This document shows, piece after piece, positions 47,521-58,847 of a stretch of DNA of 64,000 bases. Each line of letters begins with the position of its first letter. The stretch's first letter is position 1. A program made the position numbers and the translations under genes. This stretch comes from Quercus robur (Eukaryota > Streptophyta > Magnoliopsida > Fagales > Fagaceae). The notes below the pieces were generated by a model that saw only the letters and a list, made by a program, of their open reading frames with translations, was not told the DNA's origin and made no database searches. The stretch lies in the NCBI RefSeq assembly GCF_932294415.1, contig NC_065538.1, positions 52,426,343 through 52,490,342 on the forward strand. The letters are read 5' to 3'.

Positions 47521-47946
47521 ATTGGGCTTAGGATTGAGAGTGAGTTTAATTGCAAGTGGGCTAAAGGCTTTTATTTAAATGGGGCTCCTAATTTCAGTTG
47601 GGCTTTGTGTGTAGGTTTGGTGGAGTTTAATTGCAAGGGGATAAGGCTTTGAGTGTGTGTTGGGTTTCAGTTGGGCCTAAGAGACTGAGCCTATTTTGTA
47701 CACACACAGATTGGCTTTGATTCACAAATTGATCCGATCCTTACCTTAATTAAAATCCTCCCATCAACCACAACCAAGATAATCTCCAATGGCCAATGAA
47801 ATTCAGCCACCTCACCTAGCCTTATGTCCCTAATCTCTTTATTTCTATTTCTATTTTAAAACCCCATCAGATTAAAATCCTAATCTCTTTCTCACAATCT
47901 CATTAGTCATCTCCAACTCTCTTCCTCTCTTCACAGCAGAGCCTCC

Positions 47947-48201
47947 ATGGCCATGGCCGAAGCTTCTTGGCTGGACCTCCATGCCACCATCGCAAGCCAC
48001 ATGAACTACCAACGTGGTGGCTCTCTCCCTCTCCATTTCAAAGTGGGTTTCTCTGTGGGTGTGAATCTGTGTATGTGCATTGAATTTGGGACCTCGGGGT
48101 TTATTCAAAAATGGGTATTTTCTGTGTGTGTTTGGTTTGGGATTTTGGGGTTTCGGGTTTGCTTTGGCCGTGTTTGTATGCTTGTGGGTTCTATGGTGTA
48201 G
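47947..48201 (+). other. Small open frame of 84 codons, doubtful coding
   Basis: The frame starts MAMAEASWLDLHA after a CT-rich stretch, as in copy 1. Here it stays open to 84 codons with a hydrophobic, Cys/Gly/Val-rich second half. The C-terminal part differs in length between copies and I recognise no domain. Treat it as unproven. Confidence 0.2.
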
Positions 48202-48239
48202 CCGTGTGTGTCTTGTGTTCATGTATGTGAATGACAGTG

Positions 48240-51200
48240 AGCTTTTGTGTTAAAAAAATGCATGCTTGTGTGAATAAACAATAAATATGATATGTATGTG
48301 TATACAAATCTAGGTATCTGAACATGTAGAGGTTAGGAAGCATTGCACAGATTGAAAGTAAAATGCTAGGGAAAAGGTTGAGTGTTACCTCCCTTGTTTT
48401 CTTGTTCATTACCCTTTGTTTCCTTAGCTATCTAAGATGCTCTGTTTCTGTGCTCTATTGATAGCTGAAAAAGGAACAAACTTTTGGTTAGACTTTGAGA
48501 AAAAATTATTGGGTGGTCTCTGCAATGCCCTATCCTCTTTTCTCTTTTTTTGGTTAAAATTGCTGCCTTTGATACTGCTTGTGATTGTCTTTGCTTGTTG
48601 GTTATTTTTGCTTCTTGAAGTTTCTTGTGACTGTTGGTTGTTGTTGTTATTGGCTACTGTTGAGAACGGCTGTTTAGGGTCTCGTATATATGAAGAAGGT
48701 AGGATTTTTCTGTAGCTTTGGGTTTGTGAAAGAAAGGAGAGTGCTTTTAGTGTTTGTTGTTGTGGTTTTGGGTTCTGTTTCTGGAGTTTCGGAGGGTTGG
48801 TCTGGTTGTGGTGGAAGGTTGTTGCTGTGTTGTGTTTGTAGTTGCTGTTGTTGTTGGTTGTTGAATGTTTCTGGCATATATGAAAAAGGAGGGATTTTTC
48901 TTGGTCTTCTGGCTTTGTTTTTCTTTGGTTTCTCTGGGTTTACTTTTGGGGTTGTTGGGTTTGTTTCTTTGAGAGCTTGAAGGTGTTAATGCGGTTGTTT
49001 TGGTGCTTTGAGGAGATAGCTGATTGTTTGGGAAAAGACTGTGTTAGTCTAGAGTACGTGTAGAAAATGAGAGACTTTTTTTGGGGTTTTTGGAAGTAGA
49101 AAATAGGGATGTTGGAAGTTGAAAACCAAAAGGTGCAGGACTAAGGTCCAGATTTTGGTGTGAGCCGTGTGATATTGGTGGATTTCAGCGGTGGCAGTGG
49201 TTTGCTCTGGGTAGGAGAAAGCGAACCTTTTATACAGGGTCTTTAGGGTTTGAAGGGGTGGTTTTAACCATAAGACCATTGTTTATTAACGATAGCCCCG
49301 CACACGTTAGCAAAACTCTTGTTATAATTACCTCTACTGTGGATTAAAACTTGATCTCTACTGTGGATTAAAACTTGATCTGCCTAGTGCACTTAAATAA
49401 ATCACAATAAAATTTGATGTGCTCATTAATTAAAAAAAAAATTAATTTGATTTCCAAATAAATCACATGTATAATCTACTAAAATTAAAGGAGCAAATAT
49501 GACGAAGTAATAAGACCCAAATAAAAATAGGATACATAATTTATAAATATCAATTAAACTCCTAAATCAATTTATATAACGTGATAATTAATGGTATGCT
49601 CAATAAAAGAGACATCAAATGGAATTACTTAGTATCAATTTTCCATTGGAAATCATACTAAAATTTTAAGAATTATTGATAAAAAGCATAATGAATAATT
49701 TCCTTAATTAAGTAATATCGCACTTAATTCAAACCTAATCTTCATGCTATGCGCAATCAAATTACTCGGAAGTTCATGATTTTAAATATAGTACCAAAAT
49801 TTATCCAATTACATGGTTAGATTTCAATCAAAATTCAATTAAATTTAATTAGCCTCGTAAAAATTGATAAAAATCAACAACAATAAAACAAGGTTTGACT
49901 ATTAAAACAATAAAATCCTTTAATTTAAATCCAAAAAAAAATAAAAAAATTCAAAATTTAGAGCTAGACAAAATACGATATCGACTGTGGGAGTCAAAAA
50001 CAATTAACAACTTTTTGTTGACGTTGTAATAAGTTCTACACAACTAATTTATAGAGGGAGGGAAATGATCCACAATGGGAAGTCTAAGCAACAAATTATA
50101 GATGAAAAGTGACTGAATGAAACATATATAAGTGCATGGGAATGAAATTCCCTGAATATATGGGATAAATTCTATAACTGAAAACCCTCAAAACTATCTC
50201 TCTATATTCATTTTCTTTCTTTTGTTATTGTCTACACTCCTTCTCTCTAATTTTCTCAACCTCCCTCTCTCTTGCCCCCCTCCTCCTTTTATAGCTATCT
50301 TCCCTTCTTCCCCTTTTTTCCCAGCTGGCTTGCCCCCAGCTGGATTTGGGGGATACTTATCTCATCCATCCTCTACTCTGCCATTTTTTAATCATGAAGG
50401 AGGAGGACTTTTGGGGATGCTTCTACTGTTTAGGTCAATCATTCAGCATTGAATGTAGATAACATTAGGTGAAGGGCCTCATTAATGCAGAAGTGATTGC
50501 TGCATTGGTTCTCGTGTCCTCTTTGCTGTGTCTCTTGGGGTAAGTTTGAATAAAGAGGACACCTCGGTTTAGAAGGAAACTGCTTAGTTGTGGCACCTTC
50601 ATTACTTCGGGAAGAGGGTTTTGCATGTCACCTCAATAATTGACTTCAGGAAAGAAAGTCATTACGGATTTCCACGGTGGTAGGCCTGGATGGCTTCTTT
50701 CTACTTAGTAGGCTATTTTACTTACCACTATACTCTAGGTTAGGCCCATCTCTTAGGTTGGTTTCTTGAGCCTTTGTCCTCAAGCCAAGCTTGCAGTCAT
50801 CCCCCACATCAACAATTACCAAAAACAACTGCTACAAGCTTAAGAACGAATAAGAAAAAGAAACTAATAAAGAAGAAAAATTACCAATACTGGTTTGCTT
50901 GGTGTATTTGTCACACAAGGCAACTCAATATACACAATAATACTTAATGTGTTTATGTGGAATGGTTATGTTTATAATGTTTATCACATTGATGAATTTT
51001 GACTTTTATAATGATTTTTAAAAGCCTATTTAGGCTCCATGTACTAAATTATGAGTATTGCTAGAGATAAAAATTATTTTATAAAAAATTTTACAAATTG
51101 CTAATGTGGTGAGTGTTTTTTGTTAAATGATAAAGTGATATTAATAGTGGGTTTAGATGAAAACCAATAAGAAGTTGACTACATCAATAGTTTGTAAAAA

Positions 51201-51735
51201 TGTTGTAAAATAATTTGTGACTGTAGCATTACTCTTAAATTACAAGAATCGATATCTCAATTCACATTAAATTTGTGGCTGTAGCATTATTTTTAATTTG
51301 TTGTTTGATCTCTCATGATCTTGGCATATTTTTAAGGATTGAAGCTTGCATTAATGAGTCATTGGATACAAATTATGAGCCTAATTAGAGGCTGAGAACT
51401 AATCAATGGTATTCTATTAAATGTACAAAGTTTCCTATGTGGAGATTTATGAGACTATTCATGTGTTTTATTTTAAACAAGTTACATGAATCATTAAAAC
51501 ATTTTTGTGACTAAAATTACACATGAATGATCTCTTTAGTGATCACATAATAGGCTGAAGCAAGATAACTTGAAACATGTGTGAAGTCAATAGTTTGTTT
51601 TGTTTTGTTTTGTTTTTTTTTGTTTTTTTTTTTTTTTGAGGTAGAGTTTCAACCTTTGGAACCCACCAAAAAGGTATATAAAAATCAATAAAAAAAATGA
51701 TATAAAAATTACTTTATGGAGAAGCTAAAAACTCC
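48240..51735 (+). repeat. Third copy of the arm sequence (direct to 26.7-30.6 kb)
   Basis: Matches the right arm of copy 1 without the 470-bp tandem duplication and with the 1.55-kb insert (about 49668-51290). On the minus strand it carries the Gln/Asn-rich frame MPETFNNQQQQQLQ (48877-48674) and a TATA-like box near 49230. It also has a small tandem repeat at about 49331-49383 ('ctctactgtggattaaaac' twice). Confidence 0.85.
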
Positions 51736-52570
51736 TAGCATACAATATGCTACTTCTTTTCAAAGGACCAAATTATCATTTACTCATACCCAATACCACC
51801 AATTAAATCACATTACAATATTATTTTTAATTTTTTAAAAGGGAAAAACAAAGTAAGAAATAAAAACCATTTTTATTTAGAAAATAACCCAATGGATCAA
51901 AATGGTCTAGGACAAGTTTGAGGGTCAGATTTTGTTGTGAGAAGGTGTGAGGTACTCACATACGTCATGATTATCCACCAATCTCTACTAATTAAAGGTT
52001 ATGTAATGTTTAATTAATTATTCAATAAACACTAAATTGATCAAATTTATTTCATCAAATCAAGCGGGTAGTAAATTTTTTAGCATTGTGGCCTAAAACT
52101 AAATTGTAAATAATAAAATAATGCAATAATGAAATTAACCAGCGCGAGTAGTTAAAAGAAAATAATTTTTTTTTTTAATAGAAGTATCTCTAAATAGTTA
52201 TTTGCACTTAGATTTATAAGTTATTTAGAACCAATATTTAGGCTTTAATCATTTTCACAAAAATAGCATGTGATTCAAATTAGTTCGTGGACCTAAAAAA
52301 GAAGTCAAGGAGCAATTATTTCAAACAAAACCTAACCTACATAACTAGCCTAAATAGAACCCAACCCATTATCAAGCCAATGGTGTAGAATGGTCTGTAG
52401 ACTGCTATACTCTCTCCCACGCCAACGGTACCATTTAAAGAGAGATGTTTTTTTGTTTGAAGCAGCAGGGCAACAGTACACTGCAAATGTAACAGCAACA
52501 GTGCATGCCTCACAGTACAATGCAAATCTTTTTCTTTATTTTATCTTCTGATTTTTTGGGAAATAATTAT

Positions 52571-52755
52571 GGGTTGTGTTAACGGACACCGAAAGGTGTC
52601 GTTAATAACAAATTTTTTTGTAGCTTTTAGCAGTAACAACAGTTTTATTGGCAGCTTTTTGCAGTTTTTTTAATATATTTTTTGGCAATTTTTTTGATGA
52701 CTTTTTTTCTTTTTCTTTTTTAAGTGAGACCCATATAGGGAAATATTTTTTTAAC
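52571..52755. mobile_element. 185-bp MITE-like insertion
   Basis: It is flanked by AATTAT (52565-52570 and 52756-52761). The empty site is 31705-31710 in copy 1. It starts GGGTTGTGTTAACGG and has an internal short hairpin, GGACACC/GGTGTC, near its left end. A similar GGGTTGTGTTAACGG start recurs at about 52780, followed by 'gttgacaacaac'. The right terminus is not an obvious inverted repeat, so the class is open. Confidence 0.65.
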
Positions 52756-53324
52756 AATTATAAGCTCTTTTTTTTTTGGGGTTGTGTTAACGGCCGCTAC
52801 AAGGTTCCCGTTGACAACAACTTTTTTTTTTTTAGAAGACAAGAAAAAATTGAGAGTTTGATAAAAGTAGGGATGAAGAAAGATTGAATGATAAAATAAA
52901 AAATATGAATATGAATAAAAGTAAAATTAAAAGCAAAGTTAACACAATAAATAATAGATAGATTTGAGAGTTTATGCACATAGTTCAATAAGTTCATTAT
53001 TGAGATGAGGCACATGTAAAATGGTATGTATCATAATTGAGGAATGAAATAGCCAAATAGGGTTTTTACACCGTGGTTTTTATTTATGCTACCGCTTGTG
53101 ATTTTCATTTTGCTATTTGTAGAATGCAATACACAGTTATTTTATAAAATAAGTTGTCAAATTTCACAAACAAAAGCTCAATATTCGTTTAAAAGGAAGC
53201 AAGGTTTGGGTTGCTTCATTCATTCTCTAAGGGATTTTTTGTTGTTGAAACATCTATGTTATTTTTAAATATAAATATTAAATGTTAACATAAATTTAGA
53301 ATATGAAAATTTAAAATTGTAGAT

Positions 53325-54780
53325 TGAAATTTTATTTCTTAAAGCTTAATTCTAATGCAGTTCTTGATTGTATAAGCACTGGTAATATCTTGCAAAGCAT
53401 TAATTACTCTCATATCACTTTGATCCCAAAAAGAAAGAATCCAAAAATCATGTCTCATTTTCGACCTATCAACCTTTGCAATGTCATCTTCAAGATTGTT
53501 TCCAAAGTCTTAGCCAATAAACTTAAGCAGATCCTGGGCAATATTATTTCTGAGTGTTAAAGTGCATTTGTAGTGGATAGAGTGATCACAGAAAACATCC
53601 TCATCTCCTTTGAAACTTTGCACTATATGAAGTCCAAACGCCAAGGAAACACTGCACATATGGCTCTCAAGCTTGATATGAGTAACGCCTATAATAGGGT
53701 TGAATGGAATTATCTAAAGGCTTTGATGTTAAAGATAGGGTTTCATCCAAAATGGGTTGATCTGATCACAGCAGGGGTCTCATCCGTATCTTACTCAGTA
53801 TTGGTAAATGGAGTTCCTTTAGGCTTTATCAAACCCTCTAGAGGCATTTGTCAAGGGGATCCTTTGTCACCCTATTTATTCCTACTATGCATCGAAGGAT
53901 TCTTGGCGCTATTTAGGAATGCTGCTCACCATAGGGATTTACATGGAGTTAGCATTTCATGGAATGGGCCTTAGATTACCCATCTGTTATTTGCAGACGA
54001 CGACTTACTCTTCTGCAATGCTTCTTTATCTGAATGTCGTATTATCAAGGAAATTTTTCATGATTATGAACTTGCATTAGGACAAAAGATAAATTGTGAT
54101 AAAAGCTCCACTTTTTTTTAGCACCAACACCTCCCAATCATTAAGGGAGGAGATCAAGCACTTCCTAAATGCTAACTCTAATGAGTCCCTAGAAAAGTAT
54201 CTTTGGCTAGCTACCACCCATAATTGGCAAAGGAAAGAAGCAAGCATTTGTAGATATCAAGAGAAAAATTCAATCTAAGCTTTGTGGTTGGAAGGGGAAG
54301 CTATTATCACAGGCCAGCAAGGAGATTCTCATTAAATCTGTGGTTCAAGCTATTCTAGTATATGTTATGAATTGTTTTCTTTTTCCAATTAATGGGCCTA
54401 TGTGATGACATCAACTCCATGATAGGGGCAATTCTGGTGGGGTCAAAAAAAATGAAGGGAAGAAAATAAATTGGCTGAGTTGGAAGCATATGCGTTTAGC
54501 AAAAAAGGATTGAGGATTGGGGTTTCGGGACCTCAAATGCGTTAATATAGCTCTATTGGCTAAATAGTGCTGGAGGCTTCTCCATAATCAGGATTCTTTG
54601 TTCTATAAAGTTTATAAAGCGAAGTATTTTCCCAACACATCCTTTCTTGAAGTTGCTGTTCCTAGTCACTCTTCCTATGCTTGGAGAAGCATTACTTATG
54701 GGTGACAACTTATCATTCAAGGCAGCCGATGAAGGGTAGGTAATGGTTCTTTGATCAATCTCTGGGCAGACAGATGGCAT
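53325..54780 (+). mobile_element. Second decayed L1-type LINE
   Basis: One main frame (53324-53974) is broken by single stops and carries RT blocks: ITLIPKRKNP, HFRPINLCNVIFKIVSKVLA, LKLDMSNAYNRVEW and GICQGDPLSPYLF. The catalytic FADDD box follows right after a stop at 53972-53974 (about 53985-54005). Broken pieces up to about 54780 match the region after RT (FWWG, AWRSI-like, RVGNGS). RNase H and the A tail were not found. A short tandem duplication of 'tggcatacccttgccaatat' type lies at about 54775-54850. It begins about 150 bp after duplication copy 2 ends. Confidence 0.85.
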
Positions 54781-55271
54781 ACCCTTTCCAATATTTTCTA
54801 CTTACTATTTGAGTTTGTGTAGGTGGCATACCCTTGCCAATATTTTCTGTGTGATGGCTAGCCAAAGAAAAGTCCTCTTTGGTTGATTCATTTATTCTCT
54901 CTTCATTTCCTGGTGCAACATTCCAAGGATGCAATGGATTGAGTGTCAAGTATCAAGTAAAATTAATAATGGCTTTGGGATACTAGCTGCAATTCAATTA
55001 AGTCTTATGTTTCTTGGTAGAAATGATAAGCATACCTGGTCACTTATCCATATGGCGATCTTTTCCACGTTCACTGCTTGCTCATCAAGCTGACCAGTGT
55101 TTTTTGTAATCTCTTCATGAGGTATAGTCGTCTTCTTGAATCGTTTAACAAACAATTTGTGAGGAAGGTTCATCAACTGATGCATGCATCTCGTGTTCTT
55201 GTTTGAGTTCGGCTGACAAGGTTTTTAGGCCCGTTGTAATTATCAAAGAAGTGGTACATTGTATATAAGTC
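54781..55271. other. Unassigned sequence between LINE and gypsy LTR
   Basis: This may be the remaining 3' part of the LINE or its flank. No frame or end could be assigned. Confidence 0.3.
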
Positions 55272-56560
55272 TGTTGAGGTCTAAAAAAAAGGTCATAGTG
55301 AAATAAGCCCAAAAAAAAGAACAAGTCCAGCCCAAAAGGAAAATTCAAGCTAAGCCCAAAGTAATAGATACGGGAGACCCATGAGGGAATAAAAGAAAGG
55401 CCCAGAGGATCCTAAAGCCCAGAAAAAAGAAGCATAAAAAAAAAAAAAGAGGACCACGGCAAAGTATAAGAAGCAAGGATCCTCAGGAACCATCAATAAG
55501 CACAGATCCCTTCAGGCACAAAGAAAAAGGAAGACTGGGACAGATCGATAGAAAGAAGACAGAAGAAGAAAATAAGAAATAAAAGCAAAATGCGAGCGAC
55601 CTCTCATGGCACAGACAGAAAAGGCCTCGGGGAACCAAGACAGGGAAGAAGAATGATAACAAACGACTTTCAAAAATGGCAGAACAGGATTCCGCCCAAA
55701 TAGGAAAGAAAAGAAAAAGTGGAAGACGCCAGAAATGGGGATGCCGAGAAGGGCATACCTCAGCACGTCCCAAAGAAGATGGCCAACCAGAAGCTTTCAA
55801 AAGAATTAGAACTGAGAGAAGGAAAGAATGAGAAAAAACGGAAAAGGGACTTACCGAGACGATGGGGACAGGACATGCTTTGTTTGCAAAAGAGCAAAAC
55901 AGGGGAACCAATGGTTCCCCGGGAAGCCCAGAAAACTCTATTATAAAAGGAGGGGATGGGTTGTGAAGAAGAAAGCGGAGAAAAAGAGAGAAACACAAGA
56001 AAGAATAAATTCTCCAGGAAAAAACTATCAGAAAAATCGAGAGTGAAGAGAAAATACTAAGGGAAAAACAAATATTGCTTCCCAGTATCCTGTAAAAGCC
56101 ACTATTGCACATACTCGGATTCAACGAGAATCAAACTTTGCAAGTTTTGAAGGCTGAAATAGTCATTCAAGACTGCAATTTTTGAGCTTGATTGAACCTT
56201 GTATCACGTCTTAGTGAGCTTTCTGTAATCAAACAGATAATGTATTAATAAAACATTGCCTCATATTTCCCAAGATCCCCACAGCATTAATTTTTTTTAT
56301 CGCTTTGCTAATCCTGTTTCTTTCCTTCTGAATTTACCTTGTTAATTTTTGGCACTCTTCGATGTCCTTGTTAATTTTTGGCACTCTTCGATGTCCTTGT
56401 TTGTCATTTTCTTTCTATTGTCAGGAGTATTCTCTGCATTTCACTTGATTCTTAAACAGCTCGTTAGCTGCGGTGAGTCAAGGCCCGGTCCACCAAATCC
56501 TCCTTTTCATTTAGGCCCGGGATCCTTGGGCCTGAGTGTCACGAAAAGGGCACTCTCACA
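55272..56560 (+). repeat. 5' LTR of the gypsy element
   Basis: The 3' boundary is firm: ...CTCTCACA ends at 56560, three bases before the primer-binding site. The start is proposed at TGTTGAGG (55272), giving about 1.29 kb; it needs the 3' LTR for proof. Inside are a TATA box (55942-55948), an AATAAAA signal (56247-56253) and a 29-bp tandem duplication at 56337-56394. Confidence 0.65.
55942..55948 (+). promoter_or_regulatory. LTR TATA box
   Basis: TATAAAA followed by GGAGGGG, about 300 bp before the AATAAAA signal. This is the usual U3/R layout of an LTR promoter. Confidence 0.7.
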
Positions 56561-56563
56561 TTT

Positions 56564-56582
56564 TGGCGACTCCGCTGGGGAC
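56564..56582 (+). other. Primer-binding site, tRNA-Arg type
   Basis: TGGCGACTCCGCTGGGGAC is complementary to the 3' end expected for a plant tRNA-Arg (...GGAGTCGCCA). An Arg primer is reported for Ogre-type Tat elements. It starts three bases after the LTR end. Confidence 0.8.
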
Positions 56583-56621
56583 TGGGCAAAGAAGAAGGAA
56601 GAAGCAACCCCTTCACAGAGA

Positions 56622-58847
56622 ATGCCGCCAAGACAAAGAAACAACAAAGGAACTAATGTGCCACCTACGGCCTCTGAGCCCGTAGGAGAAAACGAGGTAG
56701 CTTCCAGGCAAGGAGGTGGGATACCCTTGGTAGAACAGGAGGTTGTGTCAGAACAAAGACACGCAAGGCAGGAACCAGACCTCATGGCCAGGATGACGGC
56801 AATGTTAAAGGATCTGGAGCAAGAAGTTCGTCTTCTCAAAGAGGGCAGGACACAAGAAATCAGAAACAATGTTCCCCCTACTGGCCACCAAGATGGGACG
56901 CAGCCAGAAGAAGGGTCAGCAGTGGGAGGAAGAGCCAACCCTCAGTACTTGACACTGGCAGATGTCAATGCCCTCCTGGAGCAAGAAAGGGAAAAACTCT
57001 CAGGGATCCCCAAGCAATTCTCTCGGGATCCCCCGTTCCCTCCAGAACTTCTTGGCAAACCATACCCTAAGGGGTACGAACCCCCAAAGTTCCATCCTTT
57101 CGATGGGAGGAACGGAAGTACCGTGGAACATGTGAGTAGGTTTGTCCACACCATGGGCCCCTATGCAGGAGACAGAGAATTATGTCTGAGGGAATTCGCC
57201 AAATCCTTAGTGGATAGGGCATACACTTGGTACACCACGCTGAGACCCGGGTCCATCAAAACCTGGGATGAGATGATGGAAAAATTCTGCGCCAAATATT
57301 ACCCTGGTGAAGACAAAATCACTTTCCAGAATCTGCAAATGGTGAGGCAGAGACCTGGAGAAGATCCTGTTCAATTCATTAAAAGATTTGAAGATGTGTC
57401 CCTAGACTACTATGGGGACCATGAAGAAAAGGAGCTCGTGCAAACCTGTATAGCCAACATGCTTTTTGATTATAGGCTCAACCTTGAAAATCTATGTATC
57501 GCGCAGTTTGCTGACCTGTTACAAAGAACCAGAAGGACGGCGCAAACCATGAGGACAAAAAGGCTGCCCGCATCCCAAGCTATGACAGCATCAGTAGGAG
57601 AGAAAAGGAAGAGACCAGATGGGAAGGTGTTCGAGGAACCACCAGTGATCCCATGTACAGCTGAGGAGTTAAGCCATGTCCTAGACAAATGGATTGGAGA
57701 TAGGGTTGTTAGGCCATTCACTGTGTCCAGACCACCAACTGAAGAAGAAAGGAAGAACCCTTTATTTTGCAGAATCCATAATTATGTCAAGCACTCCACC
57801 AAGGATTGCTGGACCCTTCGCAGACTTTTCCACAAAAAGTTGAGAGAAGGAACCCTGGAGCTCACTCAGAAGGAGCCGGAAGTGCAGAGGAACCCCTTGC
57901 CTAACCACAAAGGAAAAGGGGTGGTAGCAGTAGTAATACATGGGAACCCGGCAGAAGCAGGAGAATCTGAAGGATCCTTCCACCCAAGCACAGTCAGGAC
58001 CCTCCAGAAGAATCCTAAGTTCAGGTCACTATTCAATCAATTAGGATTCGGACCAAAAGCAAGAAGGGTGGCCACAGAGTCTCTCATGAGCATAGCAGCA
58101 GATTCAGGGATGGAATGCTTTACAGCTGAGTCACATGCTAGTCGAGCTTTCCTAGAGACAATCAATGCAATAACCTTCACTGATGAAGACATGGAGATTG
58201 AGCACCCAGACCACCGTAGACCCCTTTATCTAATGGCCACCATAAACGGCGTTCAAGTCAGAAGAGCACTGGTGGATACGGGGGCATCACTCAATCTCAT
58301 AGTCTTGAGTACCCTGGAAGCTGTTAGCTTAGTTGACAGAAGGATCCTGGGGGCTCCCATGGAAATAACAGGATTTGGAGGATCGGTGGAATCAATAGAA
58401 GGATACGTGCAGCTAGCCTTAAGGGTAGGGCCAATAGTAGCTTTGACAAGGTTTCATGTGATTAATACAGAAGTTTCTTATCACGTGTTGTTGGGACGCC
58501 CGTGGCTTCATAAACATCGCCTTATTCCATCCACGTTCCATCAATGCATTAAAGGGAGACTGAATGGGAGGCCCATAAGGATCCCTGCCAACCATAATCC
58601 TTTCAGCCAGGGAGAAGTGAACTTTGCAGAAACAATGTTTTATGATGAGTTGGAGCGAGATGATGAGAACCCCGCCCCGGGGACCTCAGGGGCACCTATC
58701 CTAGAAGAAGAAGAAGGAGGAAGGGGCACCCGTGACCTGAGGAACCTTCTAGAAAGAAAAAGACAAAAGAGGGAGCCCAGCTCTTCAGGATCCCGAGAAT
58801 GTGTGGTGGTGCGGGAACCTGGGGGAAGACTGATCTATCGTTTGTGA
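56622..58847 (+). CDS. Gag-protease polyprotein of the Tat element
   Basis: I take the ATG at 56622 (MPPRQRNNKG) because the open frame upstream reads through the LTR and primer site. The product is about 741 residues. A coiled, charged N-terminal part is followed by the retrotransposon gag domain (about 57100-57530; DRAYTWYTTL, WDEMMEKFCAKYYPGE, PVQFIKRFEDVSLDYY). The aspartic protease comes next: active site DTGAS at 58275-58289 and LLGRPWLH near 58485-58510. A zinc knuckle is not obvious. It ends in a TGA at 58845-58847, in the same frame as the downstream pol, so readthrough or splicing would be needed to join them. Confidence 0.9.
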   Translation: MPPRQRNNKGTNVPPTASEPVGENEVASRQGGGIPLVEQEVVSEQRHARQEPDLMARMTAMLKDLEQEVRLLKEGRTQEIRNNVPPTGHQDGTQPEEGSAVGGRANPQYLTLADVNALLEQEREKLSGIPKQFSRDPPFPPELLGKPYPKGYEPPKFHPFDGRNGSTVEHVSRFVHTMGPYAGDRELCLREFAKSLVDRAYTWYTTLRPGSIKTWDEMMEKFCAKYYPGEDKITFQNLQMVRQRPGEDPVQFIKRFEDVSLDYYGDHEEKELVQTCIANMLFDYRLNLENLCIAQFADLLQRTRRTAQTMRTKRLPASQAMTASVGEKRKRPDGKVFEEPPVIPCTAEELSHVLDKWIGDRVVRPFTVSRPPTEEERKNPLFCRIHNYVKHSTKDCWTLRRLFHKKLREGTLELTQKEPEVQRNPLPNHKGKGVVAVVIHGNPAEAGESEGSFHPSTVRTLQKNPKFRSLFNQLGFGPKARRVATESLMSIAADSGMECFTAESHASRAFLETINAITFTDEDMEIEHPDHRRPLYLMATINGVQVRRALVDTGASLNLIVLSTLEAVSLVDRRILGAPMEITGFGGSVESIEGYVQLALRVGPIVALTRFHVINTEVSYHVLLGRPWLHKHRLIPSTFHQCIKGRLNGRPIRIPANHNPFSQGEVNFAETMFYDELERDDENPAPGTSGAPILEEEEGGRGTRDLRNLLERKRQKREPSSSGSRECVVVREPGGRLIYRL

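Larger units (their letters stand above)
42281..53174 (+). repeat. Segmental duplication, copy 2 (10.9 kb)
   Basis: This is collinear with 17003-32341 in direct orientation, with about 10 kb of unrelated sequence between the copies. It shows the ancestral state at four sites filled in copy 1: the LINE, solo LTR, inverted arm and tandem duplication. It has gained a hAT-like element with a nested element (43177-45296) and a 185-bp MITE (52571-52755), and has lost about 270 bp present in copy 1 near 30.7-30.9 kb. Confidence 0.9.

Noticed and set aside
55483..56124. 213-codon minus-strand frame in the 5' LTR
   Set aside because: It is Phe/Ser/Leu-rich, antisense to a purine-rich LTR, and shows no known domain.
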